Shown: in pieces, positions 8,071 to 16,470 of the stretch | How positions within the stretch are numbered: the first letter of the stretch is position 1 | Layout: every line of letters begins with the position of its first letter | NCBI RefSeq assembly: GCF_042654245.1 | Contig: NZ_JBHSGI010000034.1 | Span: 248,001-312,000, forward strand | Reading direction: 5' to 3' | Length of the DNA: 64,000 nucleotides | From: Seohaeicola_A nanhaiensis | Lineage (GTDB): Bacteria > Pseudomonadota > Alphaproteobacteria > Rhodobacterales > Rhodobacteraceae | The notes under the pieces: model-generated | What the model was told of the DNA's origin: nothing | Database searches by the model: none | The model's input: the letters and a program-made list of their open reading frames with translations, nothing else | Position numbers and translations under genes: made by a program

Positions 8071-9747
8071 TCAGGCGGGCAGGGCGAAGGGCTTCATCGC
8101 CGCCTGCGCACAGAAGCACGAGGCGCCGACACGGCTGTCGGCGCGCGCCAGCGCCAGATCCAGCCGCAGCCGGATCTGCGCGCGCTCGGCGCTTTCGCCG
8201 CGTCTCTCAAGACAGTCGTGCAGGCCCTTGAGACTCCACACGTTATCGGGATGCACAGTGGCCCGCGACAGCTGCCCGCCCAGCCCCAAATCCTCGCGAT
8301 AGACCGCCTCGGCCTCGTCGACGCGGCCCTGTTCAAACAGCAGCGCCCCCAGCGCGTGGCGTGCCGGCTGCATCCATCCCCAGGGCTCGTCATAGGGCAG
8401 CGCATCCTCCAGCGCGACCGATCGGCGCAGGTGATCGAAGGCGCGGTCATGTGCACCTTTGCGGTATTCAATTTCGCCCCGCACCATTTCCTTCGCGATT
8501 TCAAGCAGATCGGTGACCTTGTTGTTGTGGAGCAGTCGCGTGTCCGGCACCTCGGACGCGGCCTGCAGGAACAGCTGTTCCTCGCGCTCGGCCTGATCTA
8601 CCCGGCCCAGCGCGGCATTGCCGACGGCCCGCGCGTAATAGGTCATCACTGTCCAGCAGCGGTAGAGCGCGCGGTCCTGCGGAGGCTCCAGCCGGATCGC
8701 CTCCTGCCACTTGCCGAAACGGATCAGCACATGTGGCTCCATCCCCATGAAGCTTTCGAAGAAATCCGCCATCGGCGGGCTTTCGATGCGCAGCATCTCT
8801 TCGGGTACCGTCGCGGCCATGCCCCGGATCGCGCGCAGCGCCGGTTCGATCTGCCCGAGGAACATCGCGCCATAGATGACGAAGTGGTAATTGTGCTGGC
8901 GATAGCCGGTGTAGAAATTGAACGCCCCGTTGCGATTGTAATACTTCAGGTCGGCCTCGATGGCGCGTTCGTTCCAGAACACCACGTCATGGTAATTGCC
9001 GCAGAGCACGTCGATGTGCGTCGGCATGTGGACGAGGTGGCCCGCATCCGGCACCAGCCGGCGCAGCACGTCGGCGGCCTTCAACGCCTTTTCCGGAAAG
9101 GGCGACATTTCCATCAGGTGGACGTAGAGATGCAGCAGCCCCGGATGGGCCATGCCGCCGGGCCGCGCCATCGCGGTTTCCAGCACCTGCCGCGCCTCTT
9201 CGGTGGCGGCGCCCTCGGCCGGGCAGGCGCGCGCCAGATCCCACATCTGCCAGGGCGTCAGCGTCAGCAGCGATTCCGCGAAAACCGAGCAGACGTCGAG
9301 ATTGTCAGGATGGGCGGCATATACCGCGCGCATTTCGGCGGCAAAGGCGCGGTCCCAGGCCTCCATGTCGTCGGTCGTGTCGCGCTGCGGATAGCGCGCG
9401 CACAGCGCACGGATCAGCGCCGCCTCGATCGGGGTGGCGCTGTCGATCCGCGCCATCGCCGCCTGCGTCGCGTCATAGGCCCCGGCCAGCGCCTTGGCGC
9501 GGCCCCTGTCGTCATAGAGTTCCCACGGCAGGTTGTAGTTCGGCCCCGTGGCATAGGCGACGCCCCAGTGCGGCATAGCGGCCTGCGGGTCCAGTTCGGC
9601 GGCGCGGCGATAGCAGGCGATGGCCTCTTCGTGGTTGAAGCCGTAGGTCCAGTTCAGCCCACGGTCGAACCAGAGCTGCGCCGCCTCACTCGCAGTGGTG
9701 ATCGGCCAGCCATAGCTGCCGAGATCATAGCCATAGTCGTCTTGCAT
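8071..9747 (-). CDS. Tetratricopeptide-repeat protein, function unknown
   Basis: 558 residues. It has no signal peptide or membrane segment, so it is probably cytoplasmic. The N-terminus contains a clear TPR-like pair (FDRGLNWTYGFNHEEAIACYRRAAELDPQ, about residues 28-57) and the C-terminus another (GALLFEQGRVDEAEAVYREDL, about 470-490). The middle is helical and rich in Trp, Tyr and His, with a cluster NYHDVVFWNERAIEADLKYY typical of a conserved bacterial TPR family whose role is not known. Start ATG 9747 has AAGGAAG upstream. It may be co-transcribed with the MFS gene, which ends 52 nt upstream. Confidence 0.8.
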   Translation of the reverse strand: MQDDYGYDLGSYGWPITTASEAAQLWFDRGLNWTYGFNHEEAIACYRRAAELDPQAAMPHWGVAYATGPNYNLPWELYDDRGRAKALAGAYDATQAAMARIDSATPIEAALIRALCARYPQRDTTDDMEAWDRAFAAEMRAVYAAHPDNLDVCSVFAESLLTLTPWQMWDLARACPAEGAATEEARQVLETAMARPGGMAHPGLLHLYVHLMEMSPFPEKALKAADVLRRLVPDAGHLVHMPTHIDVLCGNYHDVVFWNERAIEADLKYYNRNGAFNFYTGYRQHNYHFVIYGAMFLGQIEPALRAIRGMAATVPEEMLRIESPPMADFFESFMGMEPHVLIRFGKWQEAIRLEPPQDRALYRCWTVMTYYARAVGNAALGRVDQAEREEQLFLQAASEVPDTRLLHNNKVTDLLEIAKEMVRGEIEYRKGAHDRAFDHLRRSVALEDALPYDEPWGWMQPARHALGALLFEQGRVDEAEAVYREDLGLGGQLSRATVHPDNVWSLKGLHDCLERRGESAERAQIRLRLDLALARADSRVGASCFCAQAAMKPFALPA

Positions 9748-9799
9748 CGCTGTCTTCCTTCTGCCGCGCGCGCATTTGACACCGGCGGCGGCACCAAGG

Positions 9800-11005
9800 T
9801 CAAACGGGCTTTCGCCGCTCGACTGCGGCCATGCGCAGCATCCAGGCCAGCGAGACCGCCGACATGATCAGGATGCCCAGCGCCAGCGGCCGGGGTGTCC
9901 CGTCAAAGGCCAGCCCCACCGGCACCGCCAACAGCGAGGCGAGCACCGTGGTGATCGCGCCAAAGGCCGAGGCGGCGGTGCCGGCGATATGCCCCAGCGG
10001 CTCCATCGCGATGGCGTTCAGATTGCCAAGGGCGGTGCCGGCCATGAAGAAGACACTGGCCTGCCAGAGGAGGAAGGTGGCGAAGGCCGCGACCGGCCCG
10101 AGATGCGCGGCCGAAAGCGCCAGCATCAGCGAGGACATCACGATCTGCATGGCCAGCGTCCAGGTCACCATCCGGCGCATCCCGAAGCGCACCACCAGCG
10201 CGGCATTCAGCAGGCTGCCCGAGGCCGAGATCCCGGCCACCGCGCAGAACCAGAACGGAAATTCGGCGGCGCGGTCGAAGGTCTGCTCATAAATCTGCTG
10301 CACCGAGGACAGCATCGACAGCAGGATCGCCATACACAGCGTCTGCACCGCGACCGAGATCCGCACCGAGGCATGCGAGGCCATCTCGCGGATCGCCATG
10401 AGGATCAGGTTCAGCCGCAGCGGCCGGCGCGCCGAGGGGGGCAGGGGCTCGGGCAGGCGGACATACATCCAGGTGATCGAGATCAGCGAGAAGACGACGA
10501 AGGCCAGGAAAATCGCCCGCCATCCCGCCAGCGCGATGATCCCCGCACCCATCAGCGGCGCGAAGGCGGGGAAGATCGCGAAGATCAGCATCGCAATCGA
10601 CATCATCCGCGCCATGATCCGGCCCGAGTAGAGATCGCGCATGATCGCCAGCGCCACGACCCGCGGCGCGGCGGCGCCCAGGCCCTGAACCACCCGCGCG
10701 GCCAGCACGACCTCAAGGCTTTCCGCCACATAGGCGACCAGCGCCGCCACGATATAGACGGCCGCCCCGGCCAGGATCACCGGCTTGCGCCCCAGCGCGT
10801 CGGATACCGGCCCGACGAACAAAGTGCCCACGCCCAGACCCAGGAAGAACATCGTCAGGATCAGCTGCGCGCGGTTCGGGTCGGAGGGACTCAATTCGGC
10901 GCCGATGTCAGGCAGCGCGGGCAGCATCGAGTCGATGGAAAAGGCGATGGTGGCGAACATCATCGCGATCAGCGCGATGAATTCGGTCTGGCTCATCCGG
11001 GTCAT
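9800..11005 (-). CDS. MFS transporter, Bcr/CflA drug-efflux type
   Basis: 401 residues with twelve predicted membrane segments. The first segment contains FATIAFSIDSMLPALPDIG, the DSMLPALP-type signature of the Bcr/CflA (DHA1) family. The cytoplasmic loop 2-3 motif is GPVSDALGRKPVI, and motif C (ARVVQGLGAAAPRV) lies in segment 5. These mark a proton-driven drug or metabolite exporter in the inner membrane. The substrate cannot be told. Start ATG 11005 is preceded by CAAGGAAT; an in-frame upstream extension of 23 residues is Cys/Arg-rich and not family-like. Same strand as the TPR gene downstream. Confidence 0.9.
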   Translation of the reverse strand: MTRMSQTEFIALIAMMFATIAFSIDSMLPALPDIGAELSPSDPNRAQLILTMFFLGLGVGTLFVGPVSDALGRKPVILAGAAVYIVAALVAYVAESLEVVLAARVVQGLGAAAPRVVALAIMRDLYSGRIMARMMSIAMLIFAIFPAFAPLMGAGIIALAGWRAIFLAFVVFSLISITWMYVRLPEPLPPSARRPLRLNLILMAIREMASHASVRISVAVQTLCMAILLSMLSSVQQIYEQTFDRAAEFPFWFCAVAGISASGSLLNAALVVRFGMRRMVTWTLAMQIVMSSLMLALSAAHLGPVAAFATFLLWQASVFFMAGTALGNLNAIAMEPLGHIAGTAASAFGAITTVLASLLAVPVGLAFDGTPRPLALGILIMSAVSLAWMLRMAAVERRKPV

Positions 11006-11107
11006 GGGGCAGATTCCTTGGTCTCTGCGGCCCTTAGCATCGGGGCGGCGCAGGCACCAGACCGGGCAGTTCACTTAACGTGGTAAATTCCGTGCGACGG
11101 CGCGGAC

Positions 11108-11761
11108 TCAGGCATCCGGCGCGCGGTTCAGCTGGTCCGAGATCTCGCCGATCACCCGTGACCACAGCTCGGGCGACTGCGCCCCCGGCACAGCGTGCTT
11201 GCCGTCGACGATGAAGGTCGGCACCGAATTCACGCCCATCTGCCGGGCCTCGGCGTCGCGCCGGACGATATCGTCGTGGTCGGCATCGGACTCGAGCAGT
11301 CGGCGCACCACCGAGGCGTCCATGCCGATGGAATCGGCGATATCGGCCAGCGTGTCGGTGTCGCCGATATCGCGGCCCTCGGTGAAATAGGCGGCAAACA
11401 GCGCGTCGACCGCCTCCAGCTGCTTGGACTCGATCCCGGCCCAGTGGATCAGCCGATGCGCGTCCAGCGTATTAGGCGAGCGCTGCATCGCCTCGAAATT
11501 GATCTCCAGCCCGGCCGCCTTGGCATGTTCAACGACCGGCGCATAGGCGCGCACCGCACCCTCCTTGCCGCCGAACTTGGCTTCGAGATAGGCGCGCCGG
11601 TCCATGCCGCCGCGCGGCATCTCGGGGTTCAGCTGGAAGGGATGAAACTGGATTTCGAAGGGGTTCGACGGTGCCTGCGCCAGCGCACGGTCCAGATGAG
11701 TCTTGCCGATATAGCACCAGGGGCAGATCGGGTCGGAGAGGATGTCGAGCCTGACGGTCAT
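11108..11761 (-). CDS. DsbA-family thiol oxidoreductase, FrnE-like
   Basis: 217 residues with a CPWC redox motif at residues 13-16 (DILSDPICPWCYIGK), no signal peptide, and the helical insert expected for the DsbA fold. The cis-proline region is NSVPTFIVDG near residue 180. FrnE-like proteins are cytoplasmic disulfide oxidoreductases or polyketide-type isomerases; the biological substrate is usually unknown. The start codon overlaps the stop of the upstream acyl-CoA synthetase in an ATGA (11758-11761). The two genes are therefore translationally coupled and probably functionally linked. Confidence 0.9.
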   Translation of the reverse strand: MTVRLDILSDPICPWCYIGKTHLDRALAQAPSNPFEIQFHPFQLNPEMPRGGMDRRAYLEAKFGGKEGAVRAYAPVVEHAKAAGLEINFEAMQRSPNTLDAHRLIHWAGIESKQLEAVDALFAAYFTEGRDIGDTDTLADIADSIGMDASVVRRLLESDADHDDIVRRDAEARQMGVNSVPTFIVDGKHAVPGAQSPELWSRVIGEISDQLNRAPDA

Positions 11762-13278
11762 GTTGCGGCCTTTTCGAAATGGGCCCGCAGTGCGCGGCGC
11801 AGCAGCTTGCCGTTGGCCCCGGTGGGCAGCTCGGGCAGGTGGATGAAGGCGCGCGGCTGCTTGTAGCGGGCGAGGTTTGCCTCGGCAAAGGCCTTGAGTG
11901 CCGACTCGTCCAGCGGTTGCGGCGCGGTGTAGAAGGCGGCAATCACGCGGGCGTCGGCCTTGACCTCCACCTCGGTCACGCCGACCTGGGTGATGCCGGG
12001 GAAGGCGGCCAGCGCGGCCTCGACCTCCAGCGGCGAGACGCGGTAGCCGCCGGCGTTCATCATGTCGTCGGCGCGGCCCAGATAGGTGATCTGCCCATCC
12101 ACCGCCATCGCGCCCTGATCGCCGGTCAGGAACCAGTCGCCGGACATGCGGGCGGCGGTCTCCTCCGGCGCGTTCAGATAGCCCAGCATCAGTCCCGGGT
12201 CGTCACGATGCACGGCGATGGTGCCTTCCTCGCCCTGCGGCACCGGCCCGTCACTACCCAGGATCGCGACACGGCGGCCCTTCTGTGGCTGGCCCAGCGC
12301 ATCGCCGCGCGCGGGATGAGCGGGGCTGGACGAGATGAAGGTCGAACATTCGGACATCCCGAAAGCCTCATACAGCCCCTTGCCGCCGGTCGCCTTTTCC
12401 CAGGCCAGGTGGAGGTCGCGCGACAGTTTCTCGCCCGCCGACAGCCCGTGGCGCAGGGCGGGCAGGTCAAGCTGCGGCTGCGCCTTCAGGATCTTGCGAT
12501 AGACGCCGGGGGCGGCAGCAAAGATCGTCGCCCCGCTGCGCTTCAGCAGCGCCGGCAGCCGCGCGGGATCGGTCCCGGGCTCGGCGATCAGCGCGGTGGC
12601 CCCGGCGGTCCAGGGGTCCATCAGCCCGGTGCCCAGCGTATAGGTCCAGTTGAAGGCGCCCGCGTGCAGCAGGCGGTCATTGGCGCTCAGCCCGTACCAG
12701 CCGTCGAACATCATTTGGCGCGCCCAGATCGCGCGATGGGCATGGGCCACGGCGCGCGGCCGCCCCGAGGTGCCCGAGGTATAGACGATATAGCCCAGCC
12801 GGTTCGGGTCGCCCATGTCGAAGGGTGCGGGCGGCATGGAGCGCATTGCCCGCAGCTCTTCCACCGTGATCTCCCTCGCACCGGGCGCGCTGGCGACGGC
12901 GGGGTCGCGCAGCACGGCGGCGGGGGCGAGGTCGGCGATCATGCTGGCCGTCTCGCGCTCGGTCAGCTGCGACGAGGTGGGCACCGGCACTATCCCGGCT
13001 GCAATCGCGCCCAGATAGGCGATCGGGAAGTCGACCGTATTGCCCAGCCGCATCAGGACGATCTGCCCCGGCGCGATGCCGGCCTCGTAGAATCCGGTCG
13101 CCGTACCTCGCACGGCGGCGAGGATGGCGGAATAGGTCCAGTCGTCGGACCCGGCCTGCGATAGCACCGACAACGCGATCTTGTCGGGCGTCGCGCGGGC
13201 GCGGCCAAGCACATGCGCCGCCATGTTGAACGGCTTCGGGGCAGGGGGCGGGGGGCCTTGGTCGAAGATCGAAAGCAT
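11758..13278 (-). CDS. AMP-dependent acyl-CoA synthetase/ligase
   Basis: 506 residues. The ATP-binding loop YTSGTSGRPR is at 166-175, the A5 motif appears as YEAFGMSECSTF, the A7/A8 region as WFLTGDQGAM and YLGRADDMMNAGGYRVSP, and the C-terminal catalytic lysine in LPTGANGKLLRR. It activates a carboxylic acid to the acyl-AMP and then the CoA thioester. The acceptor pocket is not diagnostic; benzoate- or short-chain-type ligases are the closest by eye. Start ATG 13278 fits the family N-terminus. Divergent from the XRE-cupin regulator at 13344, which may control it, and coupled to the FrnE-like gene. Confidence 0.92.
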   Translation of the reverse strand: MLSIFDQGPPPPAPKPFNMAAHVLGRARATPDKIALSVLSQAGSDDWTYSAILAAVRGTATGFYEAGIAPGQIVLMRLGNTVDFPIAYLGAIAAGIVPVPTSSQLTERETASMIADLAPAAVLRDPAVASAPGAREITVEELRAMRSMPPAPFDMGDPNRLGYIVYTSGTSGRPRAVAHAHRAIWARQMMFDGWYGLSANDRLLHAGAFNWTYTLGTGLMDPWTAGATALIAEPGTDPARLPALLKRSGATIFAAAPGVYRKILKAQPQLDLPALRHGLSAGEKLSRDLHLAWEKATGGKGLYEAFGMSECSTFISSSPAHPARGDALGQPQKGRRVAILGSDGPVPQGEEGTIAVHRDDPGLMLGYLNAPEETAARMSGDWFLTGDQGAMAVDGQITYLGRADDMMNAGGYRVSPLEVEAALAAFPGITQVGVTEVEVKADARVIAAFYTAPQPLDESALKAFAEANLARYKQPRAFIHLPELPTGANGKLLRRALRAHFEKAAT

Positions 13279-13343
13279 GGCGCAACCGCTAGCCTGACGC
13301 GGGGGCCGTTGCAAGGCTTGGGGCGGCTGCCTATAGAGTCGCC

Positions 13344-13967
13344 ATGACCATGCGCGATCCCAAATCCCTGATCCGTATCGCCCGCGAATCCGGCGAGTCC
13401 AGCGAAGTCGAACCGCTGGACCTCGGCGCACGCGTGCGCCAGCTGCGCAAGGATCGCGACTGGACGCTGGAACAGGCGGCCAAACAGGCGGGCCTCGCGC
13501 GCTCGACCCTCTCGAAAATCGAGAACGGTCAGATGTCGCCGACCTATGACGCGCTCAAGAAGCTGGCGACGGGGCTACAGATTTCGGTGCCCCAGCTCTT
13601 CACTCCGCCGGAACGCGCGCAGGCCAACGGCCGCATGGCAGTGACCCGCGCCGAGGATGGTCAGCCGGTGGCGACGGTCACCTATGAACACAGCCTGCTG
13701 GCCGAATCGCTGACCCGCAAGAAGATGCTGCCCTACCGCGCCCGCGTCCGCGCCCGCGCGATGGAGGAATTCGACGGCTGGGTCCGCCACGACGGGGAAG
13801 AGTTCCTTTACGTGCTGACCGGCGTGATCCGGCTGTACACCGAATTCTACGAACCGGTGGACATGCGCCGGGGCGACAGCGCCTATTACGACGCCGCCAT
13901 GGGCCATAACGTGATCTCGGTCAGCCCCGAGGATGCGACGATCCTCTGGGTCACGTCGCTCAGCTGA
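13344..13967 (+). CDS. XRE-family regulator with C-terminal cupin domain
   Basis: 207 residues. A helix-turn-helix of the lambda-Cro type spans about 27-83 (LGARVRQLRKDRDWTLEQAA, then STLSKIENGQMSPT). A cupin sensor domain spans about 120-205 (WVRHDGEEFLYVLTGVIRLY, RRGDSAYYDAAMGHNV). Such proteins repress small catabolic operons and sense a small molecule through the cupin. It is divergent from the acyl-CoA synthetase/FrnE pair with only 65 bp between the starts, the usual arrangement for a regulator and its target. Convergent with the small CsbD-like gene, 2 nt apart. Confidence 0.92.
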   Translation: MTMRDPKSLIRIARESGESSEVEPLDLGARVRQLRKDRDWTLEQAAKQAGLARSTLSKIENGQMSPTYDALKKLATGLQISVPQLFTPPERAQANGRMAVTRAEDGQPVATVTYEHSLLAESLTRKKMLPYRARVRARAMEEFDGWVRHDGEEFLYVLTGVIRLYTEFYEPVDMRRGDSAYYDAAMGHNVISVSPEDATILWVTSLS

Positions 13968-13969
13968 GG

Positions 13970-14215
13970 TTACTGCAGGCTGTGGGCGCGCTGCGGCGGC
14001 GCCAGTTCGCTGGCCAGCGTTTCGATATAGAGGAAATCCTCGATTTCCTCGCGCGCCTCGTTCAGCGACAGATTGTGCGAGCGTGCCAGATAGGCCTCGA
14101 ACGTCCGGCGGTCATGCCGCACCCGGTTCATCGTGCCGGTTTCGAGATACGGAAAGCGCGCGCGCATCAGCGGCGACCAAATTTCCCAGTCCCTGGTAAT
14201 GTCAGACCATTGCAT
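13970..14215 (-). CDS. Small conserved protein with a CsbD-like layout
   Basis: 81 residues, soluble and highly charged, from ATG 14215 with AGGGATG upstream. The N-terminus MQWSDITRDWEIW and the central RTFEAYLARSHNLSLNEARE with terminal EIEDFLY copy the helix pattern of CsbD stress proteins (MNWDxIxGxW, then a YGxxxxEAExxIxxF helix). The family's KGxxxxxWGKLT middle is missing, and RFPYL stands in its place. I therefore treat the relation as a resemblance, not an assignment. A longer frame to 14329 exists but lacks a ribosome site. CsbD proteins respond to general stress; no function is shown here. Confidence 0.7.
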   Translation of the reverse strand: MQWSDITRDWEIWSPLMRARFPYLETGTMNRVRHDRRTFEAYLARSHNLSLNEAREEIEDFLYIETLASELAPPQRAHSLQ

Positions 14216-14342
14216 GCTGACACATCCCTGTTGTCCATCCCCGCAATCAGCATGACGCAAGGAAAAGCGTTTTGTCAAAAACTCCGATGCGGGGCGCGTC
14301 GACTGACCGGATCTCAGGCAATTTTCCACCTGTCCGACGGGA

Positions 14343-16160
14343 TCAATCGGCCTGAAACCACCAGACTTCCGGCAGAAACCCCGGCCGGTCGCCGTAAATC
14401 GGCGTTTTCGCGGGGTAGTGGAAGTCTCGGCGGTGGGCGATTCGGTCTACCGTGTCGTACCACAGCGGGATGACATAGCGCCCGGCCATCAGCACCCGGT
14501 CAAGTGCCTGGACCGCCGCGGTGAAGTCCTCGGGCGTGGTGGCGGAGAGCATGGCGTCAATCATCGCCTCGGCCGCCGGAACGTTCATGCCCATCAGATT
14601 GCGCGTGCCCGGGGCTGTCACGCCCTGGCTGCCCCAGTAGAGCCGCTGTTCGTTTCCCGGCGACAGCGACATGTCGCGCCGGTAGGTGGCAATATCGAAA
14701 TCGTATTCCGTCTCGCGCGCGACGAATTGCGCATTGTCGACCCGGTCGACGCGCAGCGCGATCCCCAGCCGGTCGAGCGCCCGCGCATAGGTGTCGGCAA
14801 TCGACTGGTTGCGCGTGTCGCCCTGCCGCAGCAGCACGGTCAGCTCCAGCGGGCGCCCGTCCGGCATCACCCGGCGGCCCTGTTCCACCGGCAGCCCGGC
14901 CTCGTCCAGCAGCGCCGAGGCGATGCGCAGGTTACCCCGATTGCGCAGTGTCCCGTCCGCCACCGGCAGCGCATAGCCTTCCATCGCGCCGGGCGGCAGG
15001 CTGTCGGCGAAGGGGGCGAGCAGGGCGCGCACCTTGCCCTCGGCCGGGCCGGGGCGCATCCCGAGGTCGGAGTTGTCGAAATAGGACCCGATACGTGGCT
15101 GCACGCCCCCGGTCACCGTCTCGTTCATGAATTCGAAGTTGAAGGCCTGCAGCAGCGCCTCGCGCACACGCCAGTCATCCAGCGGCTTGCGGCGCGTGTT
15201 GAAGACGAAGCCGGTCATGCCGGTCGGGCGGCCGTGGCGGATCTCTGACTTGATGACCTCGCCGCGCTGAACGGCGGGGAAATCGAAGAGGGTGGCCCAG
15301 CGTTCGGCATTCTCTTCGCGCAAGACGGACAGGTCGCCCGCCTTGAAGGCCTCGAACAGCACTGTTGAATCGGCGAAGAATTCCAGCTGGATCTCGTCGA
15401 AGTTCATCGTGCCGCGCCGCAGCGGTAGATCCTTGCCCCAATAGTCGGGATTACGCTGCAGCATGACCCGGCGGCCCGCTTCGTACAAGGCAACCGTATA
15501 GGGTCCGGAGCCGATGGGGATTTCCGACAGCGGCGCCGAGGCGAAATCGCGTCCCTCCCACTGCGCCTTCTTCAGAACCGGACGCAGACCCGCGATCAGC
15601 GGCAGTTCCCGGTCATCAGTGTTGAAGGTGATCCGCAGGCTGCGCGGCCCGGTCGCCGTGATCGAGGCGATCTTCGGGGGCAGGGTGCGATAACGCATGT
15701 GCCCCTCGCTGCCCAGCATCTCGAAGGACCAGATCACATCTTCGACAGTGACGGGCGTTCCGTCCGAAAATCGGGCCTCCTTCCGCAAGGTAAACTCTAC
15801 CCACGACCGGTCCGGCGGCGTCTCGACCGATTCGGCCAAAAGCCCGTACAGCGTGAAGGGTTCGTCCAGCGACTGGCTCAGCAGGCTCTCGTACCCGAGG
15901 AAGCGCCATTGCCACGGTGGTGTGCCCTTTATGACGAAGGGGTTCAGAGAGTCGAACCCGCCGGTATTGCCGAAAACGATGCGCCCGCCCTTGGGGGCAT
16001 CGGGGTTGGCATAGGGCAGCGACACAAAATCCGGTGGGAGCGCGGGCGCCCCATACATAGCTATGCCATGCGCCGATTCTGCCACCGCATCGCAACCCAG
16101 CCAGACAAGCGCAACCGTAGCGAGAACGGTGCCTGTCCGGCGGAAAATATCTGCTCGCAT
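14343..16160 (-). CDS. Periplasmic oligopeptide-type solute-binding protein (SBP family 5, YejA-like)
   Basis: 605 residues. A signal peptide (about 1-28, hydrophobic TVLATVALVWL) is followed by HGIAMYGAPALPPDFVSLPYANPDAPKGG, the start typical of YejA-like members of family 5. GGFDSLNPF and LRKEARFSDGTPVTVEDVIWSFE are standard family signatures. It captures peptides or similar solutes in the periplasm for an ABC importer. No permease or ATPase gene lies beside it, so it is an orphan component here. An outward-facing CCCTC/GAGGG dyad (about 16199-16216) lies in the upstream region. Confidence 0.92.
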   Translation of the reverse strand: MRADIFRRTGTVLATVALVWLGCDAVAESAHGIAMYGAPALPPDFVSLPYANPDAPKGGRIVFGNTGGFDSLNPFVIKGTPPWQWRFLGYESLLSQSLDEPFTLYGLLAESVETPPDRSWVEFTLRKEARFSDGTPVTVEDVIWSFEMLGSEGHMRYRTLPPKIASITATGPRSLRITFNTDDRELPLIAGLRPVLKKAQWEGRDFASAPLSEIPIGSGPYTVALYEAGRRVMLQRNPDYWGKDLPLRRGTMNFDEIQLEFFADSTVLFEAFKAGDLSVLREENAERWATLFDFPAVQRGEVIKSEIRHGRPTGMTGFVFNTRRKPLDDWRVREALLQAFNFEFMNETVTGGVQPRIGSYFDNSDLGMRPGPAEGKVRALLAPFADSLPPGAMEGYALPVADGTLRNRGNLRIASALLDEAGLPVEQGRRVMPDGRPLELTVLLRQGDTRNQSIADTYARALDRLGIALRVDRVDNAQFVARETEYDFDIATYRRDMSLSPGNEQRLYWGSQGVTAPGTRNLMGMNVPAAEAMIDAMLSATTPEDFTAAVQALDRVLMAGRYVIPLWYDTVDRIAHRRDFHYPAKTPIYGDRPGFLPEVWWFQAD

Positions 16161-16239
16161 TTTGGCAACAATCCCGCTCTGCCCTTGTATTATTGGCCCT
16201 CAACGTATCGAGGGATTCTCGTCTTTTCAAACTTTTAGC

Positions 16240-16268
16240 TTGGCCAGTGCGTTGGAAGGCCTTATAAA
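16240..16268 (+). promoter_or_regulatory. Sigma70-like promoter in front of the candidate small RNA
   Basis: TTGGCC (16240-16245), a 17-bp spacer and TATAAA (16263-16268). Transcription would begin near 16275. It is not positioned for a coding gene, since a terminator follows within about 75 bases. Confidence 0.45.
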
Positions 16269-16274
16269 GGGGTC

Positions 16275-16349
16275 ACTGCTCGATAGGTTTCTTGCCTGTA
16301 TGAAACCTGCCTCAATAACTTAACGCCCGCCTTGTGCGGGCGTTTTTTT
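16275..16349 (+). ncRNA. Candidate small RNA of about 75 nt
   Basis: Between a promoter-like element and a strong terminator lies a non-coding stretch. It contains a 7-bp hairpin, AGGTTTC (16285-16291) with GAAACCT (16302-16308), then an unpaired linker, then the terminator stem. No open frame of useful length fits inside. No upstream plus-strand gene needs this terminator, because the neighbouring gene is divergent. I do not recognise the RNA family. The 5' end is a guess from the promoter. Confidence 0.4.
16322..16349 (+). terminator. Strong orphan intrinsic terminator
   Basis: AACGCCCGC (16322-16330) pairs perfectly with GCGGGCGTT (16336-16344) around a five-base loop and runs into seven T residues. 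No coding gene on the plus strand precedes it. Confidence 0.85.
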
Positions 16350-16470
16350 ATGTGCGAAGCCTTGCGATGAAACCTGCCGGCTGGGCCGCTGTATTAGGTG
16401 ATTTCCCGTTTATCTCGCACTTGCAGCGTGGCACTGTAAAGAGCGCGCGTGCACCAGAAAGGGGACCAAC

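Larger units (their letters stand above)
16161..16470. other. Gene-free stretch holding a candidate small-RNA cassette
   Basis: 310 bp between the divergent YejA-like gene and bdhA without a convincing coding frame. It holds a CCCTC/GAGGG dyad near the binding-protein start, a sigma70-like promoter, a hairpin and a strong plus-strand terminator (listed separately). The 12-mer ATGAAACCTGCC occurs twice (16300-16311 and 16367-16378), and the bdhA ribosome site is at 16458-16465. Confidence 0.6.
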
